Assembly: GCA_022707965.1 (NCBI GenBank)
Contig: JAKIZO010000010.1
Span: 1-57,360, forward strand
DNA: 57,360 nucleotides
Direction: 5' to 3'
Source: Bacteroidota bacterium
GTDB lineage: Bacteria > Bacteroidota > Ignavibacteria > Kapaibacteriales > UBA2268
Notes under the pieces: generated by a model
Told to the model about the DNA's origin: nothing
Databases searched by the model: none
Seen by the model: only the letters and a program-made list of their open reading frames with translations
Translations under genes and position numbers: made by a program
Shown: one piece after another, positions 9,287 to 16,092 of the stretch
Position numbering within the stretch: the stretch's first letter is position 1
Layout of the letters: each line of letters begins with the position of its first letter

Positions 9287-9673
9287 ATGAGTTTAGTTAT
9301 GAAGAAAAAGTATTTAATCGGAATTATTGCGGGGATTGCATTAGTAGCATTAGCAATTTATTCATTTGATGCAAGTAAAATCGAATATTCGGATTTTGCG
9401 ACTGCCCGCCAGGAACACAAAACTGTACAAATCATTGGTTCTTGGGTAAAAGAACTTCCTTCGAACTACGACAGTCAAAATAATGAGTTCAAGTTTCATC
9501 TGAGAGACGAAAAAAATGGAATTGCTGAGGTGCTCTACAAAGGTGGGAAGCCCAATAATTTTGATATTGCACCGATGGTAGTTGTCAAGGGAAAATTTGA
9601 AGGCGATATTTTTATGGCATCCGAAGTTCTTACCAAATGCCCAAGTAAATATGAAGGTAAAATGCAAAAATAA
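9287..9673 (+). CDS. ccmE: Cytochrome c maturation heme chaperone CcmE, Cys-type
   Basis: Membrane-anchored periplasmic heme chaperone that passes heme to the CcmF lyase. The protein has 128 aa, a single N-terminal anchor (residues 9-26) and the OB-fold core (VQIIGSWVKEL, FKFHLRD, VVVKGKF). The canonical heme-binding His is absent: the C-terminus reads LTKCPSKYEGK, with C118 and Y122 forming the CxxxY variant described for Desulfovibrio and archaeal Ccm systems. A second in-frame ATG at 9299 has a weak GAG upstream and may be the true start. ccmF follows 33 bp later. ccmA, B, C, G and H are not in this window. Confidence 0.88.
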   Translation: MSLVMKKKYLIGIIAGIALVALAIYSFDASKIEYSDFATARQEHKTVQIIGSWVKELPSNYDSQNNEFKFHLRDEKNGIAEVLYKGGKPNNFDIAPMVVVKGKFEGDIFMASEVLTKCPSKYEGKMQK

Positions 9674-9706
9674 AAATTATTCTTATAAACATTTCTCAGG
9701 TTCTTT

Positions 9707-11992
9707 ATGATTGGTAAATTATCTATCTACGTTTCTTTAATTTTCTCAGTGTTATCAACTCTTTTTTACTTTTTAGCCTTAAAAAACAAAAAGAATATAA
9801 AAATAGCAGAATATTCCTATTGGGGACTTTTTGCAGCAATAGTATTTGCCTCGGCATTTCTTTTGTCGAATATACTTTCTTATAATTTTCAATACTACTA
9901 TATTTGGTCTTATTCTTCAAGAGAATTGCCACTTGGCTTGTTAATTACCTCTTTCTATTCTGGTCAGGAAGGCTCTATTTTGCTATGGGCACTTATGATG
10001 GTGCTCATTGGCTTTTTCCTGCAACCGTATGCCAAGAAATACGGTTATCAGGAATTAGTGATGGGGCTTTATTCGCTAATCCTTGTATTTCTCACATTGA
10101 TGTTAATTTCGAAAAGCCCATTTCAGTATATCTGGGAAGCATTTGCCGATAGTGGAACACCCGTTGGATTTACCCCGCCAAATGGTCGTGGTCTAAATCC
10201 AATATTGCAGAATTACTGGAACGCTATTCATCCGCCGATTGTATTTGCAGGATATGCTATGATGAGCGTCCCGTTTGTATTTGCTGTTGCTGGTCTAATC
10301 AAACGGGAATATCATAAATGGATTGAGATTTCACTCCCCTGGACACTTGCAGCAACAGGTATTCTTGGGCTTGGAATTATGCTTGGTGGCTTCTGGGCAT
10401 ACGAAGTGCTTGGTTGGGGTGGCTTTTGGGGCTGGGACCCAGTTGAGAATGCTTCTCTTCTTCCCTGGCTGATTGCTGTTGCTCTTGTGCATACAATGCT
10501 TGTTCAGAGACGAACAAAAGGGCTTGTTCGCACTAATTTTGTACTTGCAATTATTTCCTTCATATTGGTGCTTTATGCAACATTTTTAACTCGTAGTGGT
10601 GTATTAGGCGACATTTCCGTTCATTCTTTTGGCGAACCTGGTAAATTTATCTATACGTTATTGATTGTATCGCTTGTTGTTTTCTTTTTGATTGGAATAA
10701 TTTCGCTTATTATTCGCACAAGGGAGATTTCATCTATTTCCGGAGCAATTGATTTCAAAGGAAGTTCACGCGAATTTTTCCTTTCACTGGGTTCGATTAT
10801 TCTATTTGCGATTGCGATTATTGTTTTTATTGGAACAAACTGGCCTCTTTTTACAGAAATTTTGGGTTCGCAAAAGTCGAGTGTTGATATTTCTTTCTAT
10901 GATAAATGGAATTTACCTTTTGCAATTTTGCTTTTACTCACAAGTGCTTTTTCACTCTACTTACACTGGAACTCGACTGATATTAAAAGCAAAATAAATC
11001 GAATTTCTATTTCATTATCGATTTCAATAATACTAACTTTGATTGTTTTCTGGTTAGGTGTTAATTCTGCCGCTTATCTTTTACTTGCTTTTGCTGCAAT
11101 TTATACAATTGTTGTCAATCTTGAATTTATTATTCGCAACTGGAAAACATACAAACACGGCTTTGGGACTTACATTTCTCATGCGGGGGTTGCTTTTTTG
11201 CTTCTTGGTGCTTTAATTTCAGGTGCATATTCTTCAACTCAACACGTTACGCTCGCTCTTGGCGATAAAACTAATGTTTTTGGATACGAAATTACTTTCG
11301 AAAAAATCAACCAGATTGAAAAGCATTTTCAGGATAGAGAAAAATACGAATTTATCGTTACTGCCAAAAAAGGTGAAAACACTTATACTTTGAACCCAAT
11401 CTTCTATTGGAGTAATTTCAACGACCGAATGGCACCATTTCTCGAACCTGGAATTATTGAAAAACCATTTTATGATATTTATATATCACCTAAATCGACT
11501 GAAAGAAAGTCAAATTCACCGATGGTGCTTCTTGCTCGCGAGGAAATGTCGCGTGTCCCACTCGATACTTCATTGAAAATGCAGATGCTTGGTTTTGATA
11601 TGAACCACGCAATGGAAATGTCGGCGGACAACAGAGTAAGATTGGGGGTTGCCGTTGAATTTACACTGCCAAACGAAAAATATGTCGATACTCTATATTC
11701 AGCCATAGATATTAATTCCAAAGAAGGAATTCCTGAAATGAAGAAAATTCGCGGCACTGATATTATGATTGGCTTTTCGGAACTTATTGCAATGATGCAG
11801 GGTGGCTCGCAAGCTGCGTTTGTATTCCAGCGTGAAGGCGAACCAACGGCTGAACCTGTTCAACTTTTTTCATTTGACTTTGCCATAAAACCATTTATTA
11901 ATTTTGTATGGCTCGGCACTATTTTAGTTGTGGTTGGCTTTTTCTGGGCAATTTTCCGACATAAAAAAGAGAGAAAGCAGGCTAATTCGTAA
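9707..11992 (+). CDS. ccmF: Cytochrome c heme lyase subunit CcmF
   Basis: Polytopic inner-membrane protein (761 aa, about 15 helices) that attaches heme to apocytochrome c in system I maturation. The tryptophan-rich heme-handling WWD domain is clear (GGFWAYEVLGWGGFWGWDP around residue 225-245), with flanking conserved histidines (NAIHPPIVFAGY, VALVHTMLV). A periplasmic region at about 515-725 precedes the last helix (FVWLGTILVVVGFFWAIF). It follows ccmE in one operon. Pairing with a Cys-type CcmE suggests the reduced Ccm variant. The family assignment is firm. Confidence 0.93.
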   Translation: MIGKLSIYVSLIFSVLSTLFYFLALKNKKNIKIAEYSYWGLFAAIVFASAFLLSNILSYNFQYYYIWSYSSRELPLGLLITSFYSGQEGSILLWALMMVLIGFFLQPYAKKYGYQELVMGLYSLILVFLTLMLISKSPFQYIWEAFADSGTPVGFTPPNGRGLNPILQNYWNAIHPPIVFAGYAMMSVPFVFAVAGLIKREYHKWIEISLPWTLAATGILGLGIMLGGFWAYEVLGWGGFWGWDPVENASLLPWLIAVALVHTMLVQRRTKGLVRTNFVLAIISFILVLYATFLTRSGVLGDISVHSFGEPGKFIYTLLIVSLVVFFLIGIISLIIRTREISSISGAIDFKGSSREFFLSLGSIILFAIAIIVFIGTNWPLFTEILGSQKSSVDISFYDKWNLPFAILLLLTSAFSLYLHWNSTDIKSKINRISISLSISIILTLIVFWLGVNSAAYLLLAFAAIYTIVVNLEFIIRNWKTYKHGFGTYISHAGVAFLLLGALISGAYSSTQHVTLALGDKTNVFGYEITFEKINQIEKHFQDREKYEFIVTAKKGENTYTLNPIFYWSNFNDRMAPFLEPGIIEKPFYDIYISPKSTERKSNSPMVLLAREEMSRVPLDTSLKMQMLGFDMNHAMEMSADNRVRLGVAVEFTLPNEKYVDTLYSAIDINSKEGIPEMKKIRGTDIMIGFSELIAMMQGGSQAAFVFQREGEPTAEPVQLFSFDFAIKPFINFVWLGTILVVVGFFWAIFRHKKERKQANS

Positions 11993-12371
11993 TCATTTTA
12001 CTTAAATTTCCCTATAAAGGTATTTATGCAAGTTTTCAACGCGGTGAATGCAATTGAAGAGAGTTATGGGGATGTATTGATGGTTAGAGATAAGTTAAAT
12101 GAAATATTGTAAATAATTAAATAATTGTGTATGTTGAAAGGGTTAGCTGCAAGCTTGGCGTTTTAGGGGAGTTGTTGTTTGGGAAATCGTAATCATAAAA
12201 TTTGTTCTTGTCCGTTAAGGTGAAAAAGTTTGTACTTAATCCGTTTGGAATGTAGTTTTGCTGAAATGTTTGAAGTGAAAGGATTGCTGCAATTTCTAAT
12301 AAGTTTTTAAAAAATGCAAAAAAAATTGGAAGTTTTGGAAAAACATACTAAATTTTTAATAAAGATTAAAT

Positions 12372-12402
12372 GCAATAATGCAAATATATATTGAATAATT
12401 GC
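12372..12402. promoter_or_regulatory. Imperfect inverted repeat (possible operator)
   Basis: Arms GCAATAATGCAA (12372-12383) and TTGAATAATTGC (12391-12402) match at 10 of 12 positions around a 7-bp ATATATA spacer. The repeat ends 1 bp before the candidate -7 element at 12404, where a bound repressor would cover the promoter. Confidence 0.35.
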
Positions 12403-12403
12403 G

Positions 12404-12411
12404 TATATTTG
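12404..12411 (+). promoter_or_regulatory. Candidate -7 promoter element of the defence-like gene
   Basis: TATATTTG matches TAnnTTTG and ends 30 bp upstream of the ATG at 12442, the same spacing as elements before trkA, clpC, nuoF and rlpA. No -33 element at the expected distance. Confidence 0.4.
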
Positions 12412-12441
12412 TTTGTGGTGTGAAATTGGGGCGAGTTTACC

Positions 12442-14058
12442 ATGATTCCTAAAAACATAAAGAAAGAACATATCATTGAAGCAATAGCAGAAATTAAGAA
12501 AGTCGGAATTTCTGAGGGTAGAAATTCAAGGAAGTATCTTTTGGAATATGATGGCGGGTATTTTCCACCAAAGTTTGTCATTTCATTAGCCAATAAGTAT
12601 GCAAATTCCGAACTATTAGACTCACAAGAATTCAATGGTGGTGTAGAGACGAATAATTTCCTCAAGAATTTGGGGTTTAACGTAGTAGAAGAGCCCTCTA
12701 AGATCTCTATCACCAAACCATTGAAAAAGAACAGAAGAAATAAAGTCTCAATAGATTCTCATAACGAAAGATGTGCGAAATGTAAAGAAACAGTTAAAAG
12801 ACTTCTGGAAAAAATGTATGGAAAAGTTGAGCAGAATTATAAATTTGAGATAGGAACTCAACCAGAGGATTTAAAAAATACCCCCTACTACGATAAACTG
12901 AAAGAGATTTACGAGGCTCTCAAAACTCATAGCGGTTTCAAAGAATTTGTTAAATCTAAAACTCTTCGAAATTGTGATTTCTTCATTCCTAATCCCGGCT
13001 TTATTGTAGAATTTGATGAAACACAACATTTTACAGAACCGAGAAGAATTGCCTTAGAAAAATATCCTGAGGAACTTGAATTGGGTTTTGACAGGGAACG
13101 GTGGATAAAACTATGTATGGGATTCAATGCTAAAGACAACGACCCTATTTACAGAGATGAGCAGCGTGCTTGGTATGATACTCTGAGGGATTTCCTTCCA
13201 GCAATAAAAGGTTTAAAGCCAACCGTCAGATTATTTGCTAAAGATTATGTGTGGTGTAGTTTTGACCCAGATAACCAATCCGATGTCAAGAAATTTGAGA
13301 ACCTGTTAAAAGGGGGCTATGAAGGCTGGGAAATTGAAATAAAAGAGGAACAAGATCCATCCATAGCAAGAGTGATTATAGCTGGTGAATGGGAAGGAAA
13401 TCTAAAAGAAGCATGGCGACTAATTGAAGACATTTGTGAGAAGTGGCCTAAAGACAAAAAGGTCAAATTTCTTATAACATGCGGTGGCTTTCTTCAATTT
13501 GATTGGCCTGAATCAATATCCTGGAATGATATAGGTGATAATAAAAACCCAAATCATGAGGCTATTAATAAATTAATTGAGAAAGCTACTGAATATGTAA
13601 GTTCCGTTCTGAACGATGATTTATGTAGGAGATTAAGTGAAGTTACAGATTACATTACATTAGGCGTAGACTCTGTTAATGAGAAAATATCGACAACTCA
13701 TAATCGACTACATGTTGAGTTAGTATTTCTGAAAGATTTAAAACAAGGCAATCTTTTTTGGACTGGAAAATCCTATCCAACACCAGCACAACAGGATGGT
13801 TTGGTAAGGATTGTGGATCTACAAACACATTTCGTTAACTTAGATGTTGGAAAAGTTATGATACTCGGATGCCATGATCTAAATATTTTCAATCCAAGAT
13901 CAATAAATGCAAAGGAATGGCGTAAAAAGGTAAAAGAGGATTTCAAAAAGTTAGCCAAAAATGAGGAATCAATCTATGCCCTTCATCATCCTCACACAAC
14001 AGTGAAAAGGCGGACGTGGCTTACTGCTTGGAGTAGTTTAAGAAAAACACTTACATAG
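12442..14058 (+). CDS. Defence-like protein: ScoMcrA-type head, PD-(D/E)XK-like nuclease, unknown C-terminal domain (ends at in-frame TAG)
   Basis: 538 aa up to a TAG stop. Residues 1-82 resemble the N-terminal head domain of ScoMcrA-like restriction proteins (IKKEHIIEAI, GGYFPPKFVISLANKYAN, EFNGGVETNNFL). Residues about 105-260 contain a CxxC (C111, C114) and a Vsr/DUF559-like nuclease signature: D179, E190, D192, Q195, H196 in CDFFIPNP...VEFDETQHF. Residues about 300-538 form a domain I cannot name, with ITCGGF, YITLGVD410S, C477-H478-D479 and H515-H516-P-H518-T. Arg codons include at least six AGG and many AGA, unlike neighbours such as trkA, which suggests horizontal acquisition. The frame continues uninterrupted for 48 codons after the stop, so the product is probably truncated relative to its family. 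A role in restriction or phage defence is inferred from the domains only. Confidence 0.7.
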   Translation: MIPKNIKKEHIIEAIAEIKKVGISEGRNSRKYLLEYDGGYFPPKFVISLANKYANSELLDSQEFNGGVETNNFLKNLGFNVVEEPSKISITKPLKKNRRNKVSIDSHNERCAKCKETVKRLLEKMYGKVEQNYKFEIGTQPEDLKNTPYYDKLKEIYEALKTHSGFKEFVKSKTLRNCDFFIPNPGFIVEFDETQHFTEPRRIALEKYPEELELGFDRERWIKLCMGFNAKDNDPIYRDEQRAWYDTLRDFLPAIKGLKPTVRLFAKDYVWCSFDPDNQSDVKKFENLLKGGYEGWEIEIKEEQDPSIARVIIAGEWEGNLKEAWRLIEDICEKWPKDKKVKFLITCGGFLQFDWPESISWNDIGDNKNPNHEAINKLIEKATEYVSSVLNDDLCRRLSEVTDYITLGVDSVNEKISTTHNRLHVELVFLKDLKQGNLFWTGKSYPTPAQQDGLVRIVDLQTHFVNLDVGKVMILGCHDLNIFNPRSINAKEWRKKVKEDFKKLAKNEESIYALHHPHTTVKRRTWLTAWSSLRKTLT

Positions 14059-14205
14059 ATAAAGCATTATGCAGGTTCGGGAAGATACTATGAATCTAAT
14101 CGTGAATGTTCAAAATGGAATGATTTAGATGTTGTTCTCAAAGCTACAAAAAGCGCCAATACGAATACTATAGATTTTATAATCAGAAAAAAAGAGATAA
14201 TATAA
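14059..14205 (+). other. In-frame continuation of the defence-like gene beyond the TAG
   Basis: After the TAG at 14056-14058 the same frame stays open for 48 codons to a TAA at 14203-14205. The peptide reads like real protein (HYAGSGRYYESN, WNDLDVVLKATKSANTN, IDFIIRK) and follows directly on SLRKTL. It has no start codon or Shine-Dalgarno of its own. The simplest reading is that the original stop is 14203-14205 and that the TAG is a point mutation, a sequencing error or a readthrough site. Confidence 0.7.
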
Positions 14206-14229
14206 ATGACGCCCCAACTTAATATTACA

Positions 14230-14298
14230 CAGCATAAAAGGTTCGTGCTTTACGGCACTCACCCAAATTCCGCCTTCGGATGAACTTCTTCTATGCTG
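14230..14298 (+). other. Structured three-way-junction element (ncRNA, recombination site or mobile-element end)
   Basis: Hand folding gives P1: 230-236 with 292-298 (7 bp), then 237-238 with 289-290, 239-244 with 282-287 (one G.U), leaving C291 and C288 bulged. P1 encloses two perfect hairpins: P2 GTGC/GCAC (14245-14248, 14255-14258, 6-nt loop) and P3 TCCG/CGGA (14269-14272, 14277-14280, CCTT loop). P2 abuts P1 directly and P3 is one nucleotide from it. The G.U pair exists only in plus-strand RNA. It lies 24 bp after the TAA that ends the defence-like frame and before the hutH terminator. The bulged bases recall integron attC sites, but paired RYYYAAC/GTTRRRY core boxes are not seen. Confidence 0.55.
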
Positions 14299-14342
14299 AG
14301 ACCGTTATTGATTACATATAAAGAAATCAACTAAATAAAAAT

Positions 14343-14365
14343 GGCTGTCCTTTTTGGGGACAGCC
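14343..14365 (-). terminator. Rho-independent terminator of hutH
   Basis: Perfect 8-bp stem GGCTGTCC (14343-14350) / GGACAGCC (14358-14365) with a 7-nt loop. On the minus strand it is followed by ATTTTTATTT, about 40 bp after the hutH stop. On the plus strand a T-run (14371-14376) follows after GCTTA, so it may also act on transcripts from the defence-like gene. Confidence 0.85.
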
Positions 14366-14407
14366 GCTTATTTTTTGAAAGAGGTGTAATATTAAAACTT
14401 CTTCAAT

Positions 14408-15934
14408 TTATTCTTCTAAGCTACCAATTTCTGCTTCGACTGCATCCAAAATTTCACCAGATTTCACTAATTCCTTCATCTTGTTGTGGTCGTTGTAAAG
14501 TGGTCTATCGACATCAAGGAAATCGACATATTTACGAATCACTTTGCGTGCAACTTCCACACCACGACCATTCTTGAAGTTACGGAAGTCCAATGCCTGA
14601 GCAGCAGCCATAAACTCAATGCCAAGAATACCATAAGCATTGTCCAGAATCTGATGGTTTTTGAGTGCAGTATTCATTCCCATAGAAACGAAATCTTCCT
14701 GGTCGGCAGCAGCTGGGATTGACTGAATTGAAGCAGGATTTGAAAGAATTCTCTGTTCAACAATTAACATATCAGCAGTATATTGGCTCAACATCATTCC
14801 TGAGAACATACCGGCACCCTTTGTCAGGAATGCAGGCAATCCCTGGCTCAAAGCTGGATTGAGCAATCTGTTCAGGCGGCGTTCGGATAACACGCATACC
14901 ATTGTTATCGATGCACCTGCCATATCCATTGGAAGCGATACAGGCGTTCCCTGGAAGTTAGCTCCGGTCAAAGTCAAATTATCCTCGGGAATAAAAATAG
15001 GATTGTCGCCAACTCCATTAAGTTCAGTTTCAACTTGTTTGCGAGCATAAGCGAGAGCATCGTGAGCTGCTCCAATCACCTGCGGTGTTGAGCGCATAGA
15101 ATAAGCATCCTGCACCTTAGTTTTCATCTTGCCAGTAAGCAAATCGCTACCTTCCAAACATTTCTTAATAGCTTTGGCACTTCTAATTGCACCAGGGAAA
15201 CCACGCAATTCGTGCAAACGCTTGTCGTATGGTTTCATATTAGCAAGCAAAGCTTCGAGCGACATAGCAGCTGCAATTTCTGCCATCTTCAAAATGCGAT
15301 TGAATTCCCAGATGTGAATTGCACTCATTGCAGTTAATACATTCGAGCCATTGATTGTTGCAAGCCCGTCGCGTGCTTTAAGCCCAGGTATCGGAATGCC
15401 GGCACGCTCGAAAGCTACTTTGCCTGGCAAACGCTCACCCTGGTAGAATGCTTCGCCTTCGCCCATCATAAGCAATGCAATCTGAGACATAGGTGAAAGG
15501 TCGCCACAAGCACCTACTGAACCTTTGTTACAAACAACAGGTGTTACACCTTTATTAAGCATTTCTACAAGCGTTTGAGTTATTTCAGGACGGCATCCCG
15601 AATTTCCGTGAGCGTGCACATTAACACGTCCAAGCATTGCTCCACGCACATATTCAATAGGCAAGGGCTCGCCAATTCCTGCTGAATGATTATATATAAG
15701 ATATTTCTGAAATTCCTTGATTTGCTCATCAGTCAATACTATTTCGGAAAACTCACCTATACCGGTGTTCACTCCATACATAATTTCTCGTGCTTCAATC
15801 TTTTTCTCCAACATCTGGCGGCATATTTTAATTCGCTCTAATGCTTCTTCATCTAATGTAATTTTTGCACCATTGCGGGCAACTTCCACAACTTTTTCAA
15901 CTGTCAGACTATGACCATCAATAACAAACGACAT
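14408..15934 (-). CDS. hutH: Histidine ammonia-lyase-like enzyme with Ala-Cys-Gly MIO precursor
   Basis: MIO-dependent aromatic amino acid lyase, most likely converting L-histidine to urocanate and ammonia. I place the start at the ATG at 15934 (508 aa) because GAGGG lies 5 nt upstream; the frame opens earlier at 16036 without support. With this start the numbering coincides with Pseudomonas HAL: Tyr53 (MYGVNTG), His83 (IYNHSAGIG) and the MIO tripeptide at 142-144. The tripeptide is Ala-Cys-Gly (GSVGACGDLSP), not the usual Ala-Ser-Gly. The QEDFVSMG segment keeps the Gln-Glu pair typical of HAL rather than PAL or TAL. No hutU, hutI or hutG is nearby, so the substrate is less certain than the family. 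Confidence 0.85.
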   Translation of the reverse strand: MSFVIDGHSLTVEKVVEVARNGAKITLDEEALERIKICRQMLEKKIEAREIMYGVNTGIGEFSEIVLTDEQIKEFQKYLIYNHSAGIGEPLPIEYVRGAMLGRVNVHAHGNSGCRPEITQTLVEMLNKGVTPVVCNKGSVGACGDLSPMSQIALLMMGEGEAFYQGERLPGKVAFERAGIPIPGLKARDGLATINGSNVLTAMSAIHIWEFNRILKMAEIAAAMSLEALLANMKPYDKRLHELRGFPGAIRSAKAIKKCLEGSDLLTGKMKTKVQDAYSMRSTPQVIGAAHDALAYARKQVETELNGVGDNPIFIPEDNLTLTGANFQGTPVSLPMDMAGASITMVCVLSERRLNRLLNPALSQGLPAFLTKGAGMFSGMMLSQYTADMLIVEQRILSNPASIQSIPAAADQEDFVSMGMNTALKNHQILDNAYGILGIEFMAAAQALDFRNFKNGRGVEVARKVIRKYVDFLDVDRPLYNDHNKMKELVKSGEILDAVEAEIGSLEE

Positions 15935-15973
15935 AATTCCCTCATTTTTTATAAATAAATCATTTAAATTTAT

Positions 15974-15981
15974 CAAAAATA
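15974..15981 (-). promoter_or_regulatory. Candidate hutH promoter
   Basis: On the minus strand TATTTTTG matches TAnnTTTG, 39 bp upstream of the ATG, and a TTG lies 20 bp further upstream. This is the only element in the window with a -33 TTG at a plausible spacing. Confidence 0.45.
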
Positions 15982-16059
15982 CTATAAATGATATTAAAAA
16001 GCAATATTTATAAAAAACTCCTAATGATAATTTCATTACACTATATTGATAATTTTTAA

Positions 16060-16067
16060 TAATTTTG
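16060..16067 (+). promoter_or_regulatory. Candidate -7 element of the trkA operon
   Basis: TAATTTTG matches TAnnTTTG and ends 25 bp upstream of the trkA ATG. No -33 TTG at standard spacing. Confidence 0.4.
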
Positions 16068-16092
16068 TGTTTTTAAACTCAGGTTTTGAAAA

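Larger units (their letters stand above)
11993..12441. other. Gene-poor gap before the defence-like gene
   Basis: About 450 bp without a convincing gene. A 28-codon frame, 12026-12112 (+), starting MQVFNAVNAIEESYG, has protein-like composition but no recognisable homology and could be a gene relic. The last 70 bp carry an imperfect inverted repeat (12372-12402) and a TAnnTTTG element. No terminator for ccmF is evident. Confidence 0.4.

Noticed and set aside
12145-12160. TGCAAGCTTGGCGT, identical to a stretch of common cloning-vector polylinker
   Set aside because: The match stops at 14 bases and the flanks are AT-rich genomic sequence, so vector contamination is not supported.
14206-14340. 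Integron attC site after the defence-like gene
   Set aside because: The bulged stem resembles attC, and CCCCAAC lies at 14213-14219, but there is no complementary GTTRRRY box on the other side (only GTTATTG) and no integrase gene. Kept as a structured element of unknown type.
14408-16036. hutH starting at 16036 with 34 extra residues
   Set aside because: The extension is hydrophobic and untypical, while the ATG at 15934 has a strong GAGGG and gives exact HAL numbering.
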